Shown: piece after piece, positions 54,633-63,895 of the stretch
Layout: the number at the start of each line of letters is the position of its first letter
How positions within the stretch are numbered: position 1 is the first letter of the stretch
Assembly (NCBI GenBank): GCA_037127315.1
Contig: JBBBDQ010001688.1
Span: forward strand, 1,186,501-1,250,500
From: Ascarosepion bandense
Lineage: Eukaryota; Mollusca; Cephalopoda; Sepiida; Sepiidae
Length of the DNA: 64,000 nt
Direction: 5' to 3'
Notes under the pieces: model-generated
What the model was told of the DNA's origin: nothing
What the model saw: the letters and a program-made list of their open reading frames with translations, nothing else
Databases searched by the model: none
Position numbers and translations under genes: made by a program

Positions 54633-54753
54633 CATATATTTGCTTTATATATATTTATATGTATTTATATACATATATATTTTGAGCTCTCCTTGAGAGT
54701 TATTCTACCACTTTATGTACAGGGTACTCTTTTAGATTCTTTCATATCTGCAC

Positions 54754-54825
<72 letters not shown>

Positions 54826-55030
54826 GTAGTTACTCTAGCATCTACACATCGCTCATTCAGTGATGAATTCGATCACTCTAACTACTGGCGTATGATACAT
54901 CATATGATACATCTACCTTTTTCTACCGAGCGCCCATAGCTCAGAGGTAGAATCGCCGGCTGACGCCAATTCGGTCGGGTTTCAATCCTGGGTTAAAAGC
55001 AATCGGAGTGCTACAGATGGATGACTAATA
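54633..55030 (+). mobile_element. Linker, CA/TA array and tRNA-like family 2 unit (composite unit copy 2)
   Basis: Same order as at 20640-21005: GAGCTCTCCTTGAGAGTTAT, CCACTTTATGTACAGGGTAC, a CA array with TA (54759-54824), a leader with TTCAGTGATGAATTCGATCA, then the tRNA-like core GCCCATAGCTCAGAGGTAGA and GGTCGGGTTTCAATCCTGGG. The array changed from TA to CA between copies. Confidence 0.85.
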
Positions 55031-55089
55031 TATATATATATTAAAGAAATGAAAGTGTGCAGCTTAATGTTACATATTGTAAATATATT

Positions 55090-55470
55090 AAAAAGCGAAG
55101 CAACCGGTTTCGCTCCCGCTCTTCAGGCCTCTACGGGAGATTCTAATCAAAATTAAAAAAATAAAAAGTGTGTAATGAAAATGAGAAAAAATGTAAATAC
55201 TAGAGGCTAATTATATCGAGTCGCAACAACTCACGCTGTTTACACAACGCAGGCTTTCGGGACCCGATGATCAAAGCTTCCAGAACCTGAAGAGTGCGAT
55301 CGGGACACAACAGTGAACCGATCAACCCTAAAATTAGCAGCAAACTTTCTACTTTTTTATAAGGTGCTCGCAAATAGCGGAACTGTAGGTATTCGGGATG
55401 GATCCATTTCGCGGTAAAGTGTGATTTTTTTATTTTAGTTGGAACATGTTGTTTAATTCTCATGTCGAGT
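55090..55470 (-). pseudogene. Penelope-like GIY-YIG C-terminal fragment with 3' hammerhead-like end
   Basis: The minus strand reads MRIKQHVPTKIKKSHFTAKW and, later, LQVLEALIIGSRKPALCKQR, which fits the last part of the GIY-YIG endonuclease domain of Penelope-like elements. The frame lacks the catalytic core. Downstream (minus) lies a hammerhead-like motif. Confidence 0.65.
55095..55130 (-). ncRNA. Hammerhead-like core, short stem II
   Basis: CTGAAGA (55126-55120), stem II GC/GC with loop GGGA (55119-55112), GAAA (55111-55108). The core pattern CTGANGA is kept. Stem III and the cleavage position are not clear. Confidence 0.5.
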
Positions 55471-55915
55471 CGCTGATATATATATATATATGGACAGGAA
55501 TCTCTCTTTTATGCAGGTTTCATTGAAAATGACAGAAAAGGTATTATGGTTAAGTTTTTTATATAATTTTTCATGTGATCTTAAGATTTTTTCTTTTGAG
55601 GACATAAATTATACAAAAATTATCCGAATTTTTTGTTTATCGGAGCGGTTTTGCCTATATTTTTAGCTATTATCGTGGATGGATTTTAGTTTACGTGTAA
55701 CGTATATGTAACGTATGTGGTGTTATGTATGTTTGTAGAGTAGTGTGTATGTTTTATGTACCGAACATGGTAAGCACGTTGTGGGCGTGTTTGTAGTTGA
55801 TATCATTGAGTGTTGTTTTTTCTTTTTTCTTTTTTTTATTAATAATGTATTCATTATTTTTAGTCTTTTTGCTTCTATCTTGCTTTTATTATATCTTGTG
55901 AATATCAAATTCTCC
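55471..55915. other. No gene recognised
   Basis: T-rich spacer; frames at 55723-55930 on either strand have no recognised content. Confidence 0.4.
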
Positions 55916-55919
55916 AACC

Positions 55920-56530
55920 CTCTTTCCTAATTTATGGCTAAAAAATTTCAACTGTCGCTTTCCTAAACAAAAGTTCCCTTTTCGTTTCCAGTTTCTTTGA
56001 AACTTCCTTGTTGCTCACATCATCTGTTCATGGTATTCTCGTTATACTTCTGTAGAACTATGCTACAATTTCCTTAAGTCTCTTCGTTTATGAAGTATGA
56101 TAAAGGATGATAGAATTTGCAACTGAATAGAGTACTCTGTCTCCAACGAAATTTTCCCGTTTCTTAATATTTTGTTTAATTTCAGGAAGGCATCTTTCAG
56201 TATTCCACTGTGTCTTTGAATCACGTTTTCCATCGTTTCTTATTATATTTCCAAGACAGTTGAATTTTTTGTACTTGTTTTGGTTTGATGTCGCTGATTT
56301 GTAAATCGCATTCCGCTACATCGGCTTCCTAATGACCATGCATTCTCTCTCTTCCCGCCACTGATTATTAGTCATTTCTTCTTCTTTTCTAACATTTATA
56401 AGTTCCTGCAGTTTTCTTTTAGTGTTGATATTTTTGTGAAAATATTGTTCGGTTTCATGTTCAGAAAGAAAACATTGGTCGCTGAAAGTTTTGATATTCT
56501 ATAAGATACGAAATAGTAAAAAATGATTGA
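55920..56530 (-). pseudogene. RTE-like LINE, C-terminal RT fragment, copy 2
   Basis: Broken minus-strand frames read KRECMVIRKP, NKYKKFNCLGNIIRNDGKRD (the KFxYLG...DG RT thumb block), TDDVSNKEVSKKLETKRELL and FRKATVEIF. They fit the same family as copies 1 and 3. No 3' tail recognised. Confidence 0.65.
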
Positions 56531-56698
56531 AATAAACCGTCATTTTGACAGCAGGAGTAAACTAATTTAAAATAAATCTCATCTTGGTTCCTCTTATCAT
56601 AATATATTGGAACTAATGTACCGAGTGCTCTAAGTCTTCTGCCCGATAGAGCTAATCTTCCTCTAGATCAGTGATTCGCAAGCTTGTCTCGCTAATAT
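56531..56698. other. Spacer with a tRNA-like family 3 scrap
   Basis: GCAAGCTTGTCTCGCTA at 56677-56693 equals part of the family 3 SINE at 21210. It ends where the poly-A end of Jockey copy F begins, so copy F may have inserted into the SINE. Confidence 0.4.
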
Positions 56699-57205
56699 AA
56701 CTGTTTTGTTTTTTGTTTTTTTTAATCCTATCACCCCGAGCAAGACGGTAATGCCACTGATGTGCAGGGGGCTACATAAGAGTAAAAAGATTAATTAGAA
56801 GACAGTGAAAAGGAAGACGAACCAGTTAGAAAGGAGCAAGAGAAGGATGGAAATACAGGTGTGATGACAGTTGCAAAGGTGGAGAGAAAGGAAAGGATAT
56901 ACGGGGTGGTGAAGAAAGAACTAGAGTCAAGTGGTTAATAGATGAGTATTAACATTGCATTTAAATTCCTGGAGGTTGTAGCCATCAGGAAAGCAAGGAT
57001 ATGGAAGAGAGTTCCACAGGCGGGAAGTCCGAGAGAATAAGCTGCAGGAGTAGAATTGTCGTCTGCATTTGGTTAATCTAACTGTGAATGGGTGGGACCC
57101 AGTTGCTGATCTGGTTGCACGAGTAAACACCTGTTGCAGAGGCACCAGTGACTTAAGTTCGTTGGAGCAGAACTGTACTGAAATCTTCGCTAGCAATTCC
57201 ATTGT
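56699..57205 (-). mobile_element. Jockey-like LINE, copy F, 3' end only
   Basis: An open 91-codon segment (57202-56927) ends in SRLWNSLPYPCFPDGYNLQE and HLLTT, then a 3' untranslated part, the structured tail and an A-rich end (56699-56727). 5'-truncated at about 57205. Very like copy G. Confidence 0.88.
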
Positions 57206-57958
57206 TAAAGCCTTGTGCCAGATTAATCACTCGAACTAGTTTGAATATGCGAAAAAGATAGAGACAATTAAAGAAAGATGCCATAGAATATTAAAGTGAC
57301 AGTGATCCTATTAAATAATGGATGACTCGGAACAATAAATCTCATTAGAACATCCAAGAGAAGAATGAAGCAAGAAAAAAATAAAAAATAGTCATGCGAT
57401 AGTCATTCCCATAAATTCTGTAATACCTGATATAGCCTGTAAAGTAAACAAGTAGGAGACGTGCCATGAATACTTAACAGAAAATATTTGATATCAAGGA
57501 AAATGAAATATTAATATGACAAATATAAAGTCCGTAGAGAAAGTAATGATTTCCATAAAATCGAGATGATTTTTTTCAGTCTTGAAATAGAACGTCTTCT
57601 CCTAAACTATCAGCCTTCTACTTGTATTTTATTTGGTGTATTTTTTCTTTCAATCACTCATGGTTTTATGATTTACACACACCATTTATAACTTTAACAT
57701 TTAATACTTCTTATCAAATGTTTTTTTTATTTTTTTTACTCATAGAGGTCAGGAGGAGGCAAACAAGGTGGTGATTTCAGGTGTGTCAGAACATGTATAT
57801 TTTTTTCTCACTAATCTATTCCGAGAAGCATTAGTCATGTTGACTTTATTTATTTAGATTAGGAGCGAAGTGCGATTCAATGACATTTATTTATTTATGA
57901 ATTTGTCAATGAAAACTAATGTACTCATTCATAAACTTATCTTATTAAACACCTTCCC
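57206..57958. other. No gene recognised
   Basis: Plain AT-rich sequence. Confidence 0.4.
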
Positions 57959-57994
57959 TCTCCTCTCTCTCTACCCTCCCTCTCTCTTTCTCTT

Positions 57995-58060
<66 letters not shown>
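57959..58060. repeat. CT-rich, (TA)n and (TG)n array
   Basis: CT-rich 57959-57993, TA 57996-58019, TG 58020-58060. Confidence 0.95.
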
Positions 58061-58062
<2 letters not shown>

Positions 58063-58084
58063 TGGATTTGTTTTTTATTTAAAA

Positions 58085-58170
58085 TTAATACATACATTGC
58101 GACACGGAAATTTCTTTGTTACGTGATTTTAACTCGTCAGCAGGCAATGTTAGTTTATTGTTGTGAAAAT
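58085..58170 (-). other. Penelope-type 3' end-like sequence
   Basis: Minus strand: CTGACGAGTTAAAATCACGT, then AACAAAGAAATTTCCGTGTC. It has the CTGANGA start and a GTTA/TAAC stem, but three extra bases stand before GAAA. Confidence 0.35.
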
Positions 58171-58175
58171 TATAT

Positions 58176-58345
58176 ATATATATATAAGTGTTTATAATAA
58201 AAAACAGTTTAATGCAATACAAGAACTGTTGTGTTTCGATACAATTTGTTAGTACCTCATCAGGTAGTTTGATGGGGTACTAACATGTAATAGCGAAAGA
58301 CGACAGCTTCGGTGTTGCAGTAAACTATGTTTTATTATAAACATA
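58176..58345. repeat. Inverted repeat carrying a hammerhead-like core
   Basis: The outer arms GTGTTTATAATAAAA and TTTTATTATAAACA mirror each other, and an inner hairpin GTTAGTACC / GGTACTAAC lies at the centre. Confidence 0.75.
58230..58265 (-). ncRNA. Hammerhead-like core with 5-bp stem II
   Basis: CTGATGA (58263-58257), stem II GGTAC/GTATC (58256-58252 with 58242-58238, one G-U), GAAA (58237-58234). Stem I is not clear. Confidence 0.55.
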
Positions 58346-58451
58346 TATAATAAAGATATTACTATAAATATTGCCCCACTAATAATCGAGTACTCTTCAA
58401 AAGAGTGAATACTACGAACAGTGGACTGTTAACACATTTGTTTGTACTACT

Positions 58452-58452
<1 letters not shown>

Positions 58453-58493
<41 letters not shown>
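58453..58493. repeat. (TA)n microsatellite
   Basis: About 20 units. Confidence 0.95.
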
Positions 58494-58496
<3 letters not shown>

Positions 58497-58690
58497 TGTA
58501 TCGAGGCAGCAAATAATTTTCTAAGCGTATATTGTTAAATATAAGAGACAATGAATGTCTGTTATGTTTAATCATGAGCCGTTCTAAACGTCGTATTTTG
58601 GCTTTAATTTCAGTTGAAAATAAAGACAAAATTTCTCCAACATTTGGATAATTTTTTATTAATTTGGTTCTAAGCTTTCGGCTCACATAT
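58494..58690 (-). pseudogene. Possible Penelope-like N-terminal fragment
   Basis: The minus-strand frame reads AKIRRLERLMIKHNRHSLSL and IFNNIRLENYLLPRYT, in the style of the N-terminal helical part of Penelope-like proteins. It stops at the TA array. Weak evidence. Confidence 0.35.
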
Positions 58691-58722
58691 ATATATATGA
58701 TTGCGTGTCTTTATTTTATTTA

Positions 58723-58724
<2 letters not shown>

Positions 58725-58778
<54 letters not shown>
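58725..58778. repeat. (TA)n microsatellite
   Basis: About 27 units. Confidence 0.95.
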
Positions 58779-58780
<2 letters not shown>

Positions 58781-58839
58781 GACTTGATACCACAGAAAAG
58801 GAATATGGATTTAAATTTCATGTTCATTTTTTTTAAATA

Positions 58840-58905
58840 TCTGAGTCTAGGCTACCTTTTGGCCAACGCTTCGTCAGGAACCAGCCGTTGGCAACTTTAA
58901 TTCTA
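58840..58905 (-). other. Penelope-type 3' end, hammerhead core broken
   Basis: Minus strand: CTGACGAAGCGTTGGCCAAA then AGGTAGCC; the GAAA block reads CAAA, so a catalytic core is unlikely. Confidence 0.45.
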
Positions 58906-59436
58906 TCAGATTGATTAGGAAAGAAATATAAAATTACGAATATTGTAAATACGTAAAATTAAGAAAAAAAAAACTACGATCACAAAAAATAAATAAAGAA
59001 AAATGATCCAGTGGAGCATAAAAAGGAAAAAAAATCTCACATATCTCCAAATAAATGCAAGGATCTTATAAAATTCTCCTTCTGCTTGCACAGTACAGCT
59101 TGAAATAATTTTAAGCATAAAGCTTCGAAAATTGATAAAAGGTGTTTTGATCTGCCTGTATGCAAAATGGAAAATAAGTCAGTCTAAAAACGAGCTGAGC
59201 ATGACTCATTATTTAATGATGTCCAACTGAAGACTCGTGCACTGATTGTGACACACGAGTAGGATCACATTAATTTAATCTAATATACCTAGGAACATGT
59301 TGGCTAATTCTCTAGTCTGTGGCTGTTGGAGTCTTTCTTTTTTTTTCTTTCCTTCTTTTTTCCTTGTCCACCCTTCCCTACTGCTTAAATGGTTCTAGCG
59401 AAAAGTTAAAAATGAATTTTTTACTTTACTAGCCAT
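58906..59436. other. No gene recognised
   Basis: T-rich at 59330-59370; otherwise plain. Confidence 0.4.
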
Positions 59437-60305
59437 GTGTTGGGTTGCGAGAAGTCATTTTTGTTTGGAAGCATGGACCAAGCGTGTCTCCCTGAGAGCA
59501 ATATACTTCGCCTCCTCGGTCTTACCCTCTTATCCGATCACAAGTGGAACCATTACATTGAATCAATAGTTAAATCCACTGCTAGGAAGGTTGGGTCACT
59601 GTGTCCGGCCAGGATGTTTTTTCCGCCTGAATCCATCCCGCGCATATACAAATCAACCGTCCGTCCGTCCATGGAATACTGCTGTCATATATGGTCAGGC
59701 ACCCCAGCTGTTCATCTCAGTGTTCTTGACAGGCTCCAAAGGAGAATCAGTAATGTGATAGGTACCGACTTGTCGGCTCGACTCCAGCTGCTTTCTCACC
59801 GTCGGGATGTGGATTCACTCCGTCTTTTCTATAAATACATTCATGGCTTCTGCTCCGACAAACTTAAGTCACTGGTGCCCCTGCCACAGGAGTTTACTCG
59901 TGCAACTAAGATGGCAACTAGGTTCACAGATAGATCAATCAAATGCAGACGACAATTCTACTCCATTAGCTTCTTTTCCCGCACTTCCCGTCTGTGGAAC
60001 TCCCTTCCATATTCTTGCTTTCCTGACGGCTACAACCTCCAGGAATTTAAATGCAGTATCAATGCCCATCTCTTAATCACTTAACTCCAGTTCTTTCTAC
60101 ATCACCCTGTATATCTTTTCCTTCCTTTCTACCTTTGCAACTGTCATCACACCTGTTCTCATCCTTCTCATGCTCCTTTCTCTGACACCCCCTGTAACTG
60201 GTTCGTCTTTCTCTTTACTCTCCTCCTATCTAATTTTTTACTCTTATGTAGCCCCCTGCGCATCAGTGGCGTTACCGCCTTGCATAGAGTGAAACGATGT
60301 CCGTC
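59437..60305 (+). mobile_element. Jockey-like LINE, copy G, 5'-truncated
   Basis: Begins within the RT thumb and reads an uninterrupted 215-codon frame to the stop (60084): ILRLLGLTLLSDHKWNHYIE, VRPSMEYCCHIWSGTPAVHL and SRLWNSLPYSCFPDGYNLQE. A 3' untranslated region and the structured tail (60245-60295) follow. Open and little decayed, hence young; too short to act on its own. Its nearest relative here is copy F. Confidence 0.92.
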
Positions 60306-60526
60306 CTATGTATTTAGATTCACACTGACATTTTAATTAATAAATAAGTAAACTTTTATTAAGATAGGGTAGACGGTCCTTAGAAAATGAAGGTAGAATC
60401 GAGCAAGTGCCAAAAATAACACGTTGTTTGGCGGGAAAAAAGTGGAAGAGATAATGGTGGAAACTCTCTCACTTAAAAGTTTACTTTTTCTGCCAAGCTG
60501 AGGTAATTTGAGATAAATAGAACACA

Positions 60527-60598
<72 letters not shown>

Positions 60599-60884
60599 AC
60601 CGTTTGATGACACGCTCATTTGAAGACATATTTTAGTCGGGAAAGAATTTTCATCTCTATTGTTTTGGTTACAACGTTTCAGTCGATACATTCTCCGACC
60701 TTCCTTGTATTGTGTGAAAATATAAAGTATTGTCAAAAGTAAATGAATGAGGTAGAATACAACTTTCACCTGTGTTATTTTGAGCATCAGCAGCTGCATT
60801 CTTCGGCCTTGGAATTTTATGTAAAATTCAAGTGTTTTCATAATTTGATGAACAAGTCAGGATGGAAACTATAATATTAAATGC

Positions 60885-60888
<4 letters not shown>
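60306..60888. other. No gene recognised; TA array
   Basis: (TA)n at 60531-60596. Sequence at 60640-60700 (CAACGTTTCAGTCGATACAT) has a Penelope-end look but no core. Confidence 0.4.
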
Positions 60889-60927
<39 letters not shown>

Positions 60928-60992
60928 GTGTGTGTGTGTATATGTGTGTGTGTATGTATATATATATGTATATATATATATATGTGTGTGTG

Positions 60993-61048
<56 letters not shown>

Positions 61049-61050
61049 AA
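60889..61050. repeat. Compound (TA)n/(TG)n array
   Basis: Alternating TA and TG blocks over about 160 bp: four TG blocks at rather even spacing. Confidence 0.95.
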
Positions 61051-61062
61051 TTCTATATATAT

Positions 61063-61623
61063 TATGTTGGTGCAAAAGTTTTTGCCGGTTAGTAAAAGGG
61101 GTATTTTTAAATCATTGTAATTTATTTTATGCATATTGTTATAACTTAAACATATTACCATGAATAATTTATAACATTTTCTTTCAGATTATTAAAGCAT
61201 TATTCATATTTTTCTGCAATATTCTCGCCCATGTTCTTTCCATCTAAAGAACACATTAGGCATGCTCTACTTTATGAGTTTCACAGATGTTCCAAGGCAA
61301 ATTCAACGTGTTTCTTGTTGCGAATCTTTGCTTTCACGACACCGACACCTTCAGACACCATTTTTGGGTAGGCTTGTCACAGGTGATGAGAAGTGGATTC
61401 TCTACCATAACGTTTAACGTCGTCGATCATGGATAAATTGAGGAGAAAGACTTGTTCAGCAACCGAGAGCAGGACTCGATCCCAAAAAGATCATGTTGAG
61501 CAGATGGAATCAAGTTATAGAGAGCAAAGTTCGTTATTGTTATGAATAAAGATTTTCAGAAACACACATTTTTTTCATTTTCAAGATGAAATTTTAAATC
61601 GGCAAAAACTTTTGCACCGATAA
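61063..61623 (+). mobile_element. mariner-type DNA transposon, internally deleted
   Basis: Terminal inverted repeats TTGGTGCAAAAGTTTTTGCC (61067) and its complement GGCAAAAACTTTTGCACC (61601-61618), next to TA dinucleotides as in mariner target sites. Inside, broken frames read KEHIRHALLYEFHRCSKANS (N-terminal HTH region) and RLVTGDEKWILYHNV (around the first catalytic Asp), then PKKIMLSRWN. The parts between and the last Asp are missing, so it is non-autonomous at about 560 bp. Confidence 0.88.
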
Positions 61624-61634
61624 ATGTAAATATT

Positions 61635-61681
<47 letters not shown>
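61635..61681. repeat. (TA)n(TG)n array
   Basis: Immediately downstream of the mariner relic. Confidence 0.95.
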
Positions 61682-62033
61682 TAGATCAAGAGAAAGAGAA
61701 AAATGATAGCGACTATATATAACTGTTTTCATGAACAAGTCAAACTGACATTCTCAAGTTGACGCTTGCACAAAGTTAATACAATAACAATCATCATAAA
61801 CCAGTCCTAGCATTATAAATAGACTATATAATATTAAGATAGCTCATTCAATATCACCATGAATTCAACCAGGTTGAAGGTAGGCCAGTCTAAACCACTA
61901 TAGCCACAATCCAGTGTTATAAATATACCCTCATCTCAATGCATGCAAGTATGAAACGGTATGAATACAAATGAATATAACTCATTTTCTTAAACTGCTT
62001 GCATAATTTTTAGAAAAACAGTTCCTGTCTTCT
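61682..62033. other. No gene recognised
   Basis: Plain sequence. Confidence 0.4.
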
Positions 62034-62073
62034 TCTTTTTCTTCTTCTTCTTCTTCTTCTTCTTCTTCTTCTA
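62034..62073. repeat. (TTC)n microsatellite
   Basis: About 13 units. Confidence 0.95.
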
Positions 62074-62159
62074 GGTGCCATGTCCCTTCATGACGTGGAC
62101 GAATATGGCTTTTCATAAAATATTGTCCTGTATATTACTTTGTTTTTTTTTTTCTAACT

Positions 62160-62310
62160 ATTCACCTGGACGTGGTGTAATGGTTAACAAGTCTGTCTCT
62201 CTAGAACCTGTTACAACTGAATAATTAGTTCGATCCTCACTAGGGCATCAATCATTCGGTTTTCTGCCTCATCTAAGCGGTGCTTACAAAATAAATACCA
62301 CAAAACCCTT
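62160..62310 (+). mobile_element. tRNA-like SINE, family 3, copy 2
   Basis: A-box-like GACGTGGTGTAATGGTTAAC and B-box-like TTAGTTCGATCCTCACT. Aligns with 21183-21330 through the head; the bodies diverge. Confidence 0.65.
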
Positions 62311-62327
62311 TCTTGCCAACCCTGTTT

Positions 62328-63005
62328 CCTCTGTCCCTCTTGCCTTCAAAATGTCCAGTGAGTGTCAAATTCTCTTAGTAAATTTTGTCTTTTCTCTATC
62401 TCTCCTAATCCCTGTTCTGCCAACCATTTAAACAAGCTTGTTAAATAGGTTATGCGATGCTTTCCTCTGTTCCTATTGCTTTCAATACGTCCTGTGAGTG
62501 TTAAATTCTCTTAGTATCTTGTTTCTTTTCTCTATTTCTCCTAATTCCTGTTCTGCCAACCATTTACACAAGCTCGTTAGATAGGTTTTACTCTGCTTTC
62601 CTCTGTACCTCTTGCCTTCAATATGTCCTGCGTGTGCTAAATTTTATAAGCCCTGTTTTATCGATATGTACCCTAGAAATTTCGACTGTCTCTTTCCAGT
62701 GTGTTCTTTTAGTTTCTATTTTCTCAAAAACTTTTTTGTTGCTCATGTGTTCAGTCCATGACATTCTCAGCAACCTATTGTAGAACCACATTTCTGGTTC
62801 CTCAAGTCTGTTTTTTATCTGCAATAAAGTTGATCTACCATTCACTGAGGATTGATATTCATAATACGTCAGTTCTCTTTTCTTTTAGTTCTAATAAAAT
62901 TTTCCTGTTTCTTATTACCTTGCTTAACTTTCGGAAGGCATTTTCCCTATCGAAATACGCCTTCGAATTTTATTTTCGCATATTCTATCCTCTGCTAAAA
63001 CACTT
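62328..63005 (-). pseudogene. RTE-like LINE, C-terminal RT fragment, copy 3, with internal tandem duplication
   Basis: Minus-strand frames read EEPEMWFYNRLLRMSWTEHM and SNKKVFEKIETKRTHW (62845-62640), preceded (62990-62860) by decayed KxxxKxRNRKI. The downstream part that reads IEGKRxRG...SLCKWLAEQ is present twice and starts a third time with a period of about 135 bp (units begin near 62328, 62462 and 62598). Confidence 0.75.
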
Positions 63006-63025
63006 CAGTGATAATACTTGGATAA

Positions 63026-63060
63026 ACAAAGCCCTAATCCCATATATTCGGGCTTTGTTT
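63026..63060. other. Perfect 10-bp stem hairpin
   Basis: AACAAAGCCC and GGGCTTTGTT flank a 15-base loop. Role unknown; may be part of a repeat end. Confidence 0.6.
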
Positions 63061-63144
63061 GATCAGGAGGTCCGACCGACCGGGGAAGGCACGTCAAATA
63101 TAATTATTTTTTCCCTAAAAGAAGAAGGTTCTACAGCTGCCATA

Positions 63145-63245
63145 GAACGCATATTTTTCTAACAAGATTTCTCTAATATTCAAGGGCAGTAGACGTAAAC
63201 AAATAAATATACTGTTTAATAATAAAAACAAAGCATCTGCTCTAA
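63145..63245 (+). mobile_element. hAT-like element end, second copy (empty SINE site)
   Basis: TTTTTCTAACAAGATTTCTC ... TTTAATAATAAAAACAAAGC matches both flanks of the SINE at 9696-9960 without the SINE. Confidence 0.75.
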
Positions 63246-63292
63246 TGTGAGTATCCATTAAGTATAAAGTTTAAATAAATAAAAATATATAT

Positions 63293-63510
63293 ATTTGAGA
63301 AATTTTGTAAGGAAAACATGTGAAAATATGTCATTATGCGCCCCCTACCAACACAGGAAAACCATAGATTGACCTGATGCGTCTTAGGCCGCTCAACCCC
63401 GAATGATTTATGAGCTTAAATGAAGCCATATCAAGCCTTATAAACACACATTTTTGATTTCTAGTAATATCTATTTCTGTTCTGAATGCGTATCTTAATG
63501 TAAACAATGT
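63293..63510 (+). repeat. Dispersed repeat family D, copy 2
   Basis: See 26735-26945; the ends TTGAGAAATTTTGTAA and TCTTAATGTAAACAA align. Confidence 0.65.
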
Positions 63511-63536
63511 TAAGAAAAGCGTGTGAAATCATTCGT

Positions 63537-63625
63537 GGTCGAGTAGTCTAATATACGTCAGATCAATTGATAGCTTACCCTGTGATGTTAGAGGTCGCTG
63601 GTTCGAATCCTTCCAGATGACACGT
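63537..63625 (+). tRNA. tRNA-Leu-like sequence (pseudogene or SINE head)
   Basis: A-box GTGGTCGAGTAGTCTAA, a long variable region and a perfect B box GGTTCGAATCC, ending in CCAGATGACA: the spacing and D-arm style of tRNA-Leu. A 7-base loop with CAA in the anticodon place follows TCAG, but the anticodon stem and the acceptor do not pair well. Hence a decayed tRNA gene or the head of a tRNA-derived SINE. Confidence 0.5.
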
Positions 63626-63654
63626 AACAGATCTTCTCAAAAATAATCAGGCCC

Positions 63655-63665
63655 GTAGATATATA

Positions 63666-63713
<48 letters not shown>

Positions 63714-63729
63714 TGTATGCATTGTGTAG

Positions 63730-63766
<37 letters not shown>

Positions 63767-63840
63767 ACTTATTCTATTTATATATATATATTCTATTCAT
63801 ACATATATATATATATATGAATAGAATAAATTCTGTGTGC

Positions 63841-63890
<50 letters not shown>
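63655..63890. repeat. Three TA arrays with an inverted TTATTCTATT motif
   Basis: TA at 63668-63709, 63731-63763 and 63846-63890; between them TTCTATTCATA / TATGAATAGAA (63791-63829) mirror each other around a TA core. Confidence 0.9.

Positions 63891-63895
<5 letters not shown>

Noticed and set aside
58085..58170. Full hammerhead call
   Set aside because: Three extra bases stand before GAAA, so the core geometry fails; kept only as a Penelope-type end.
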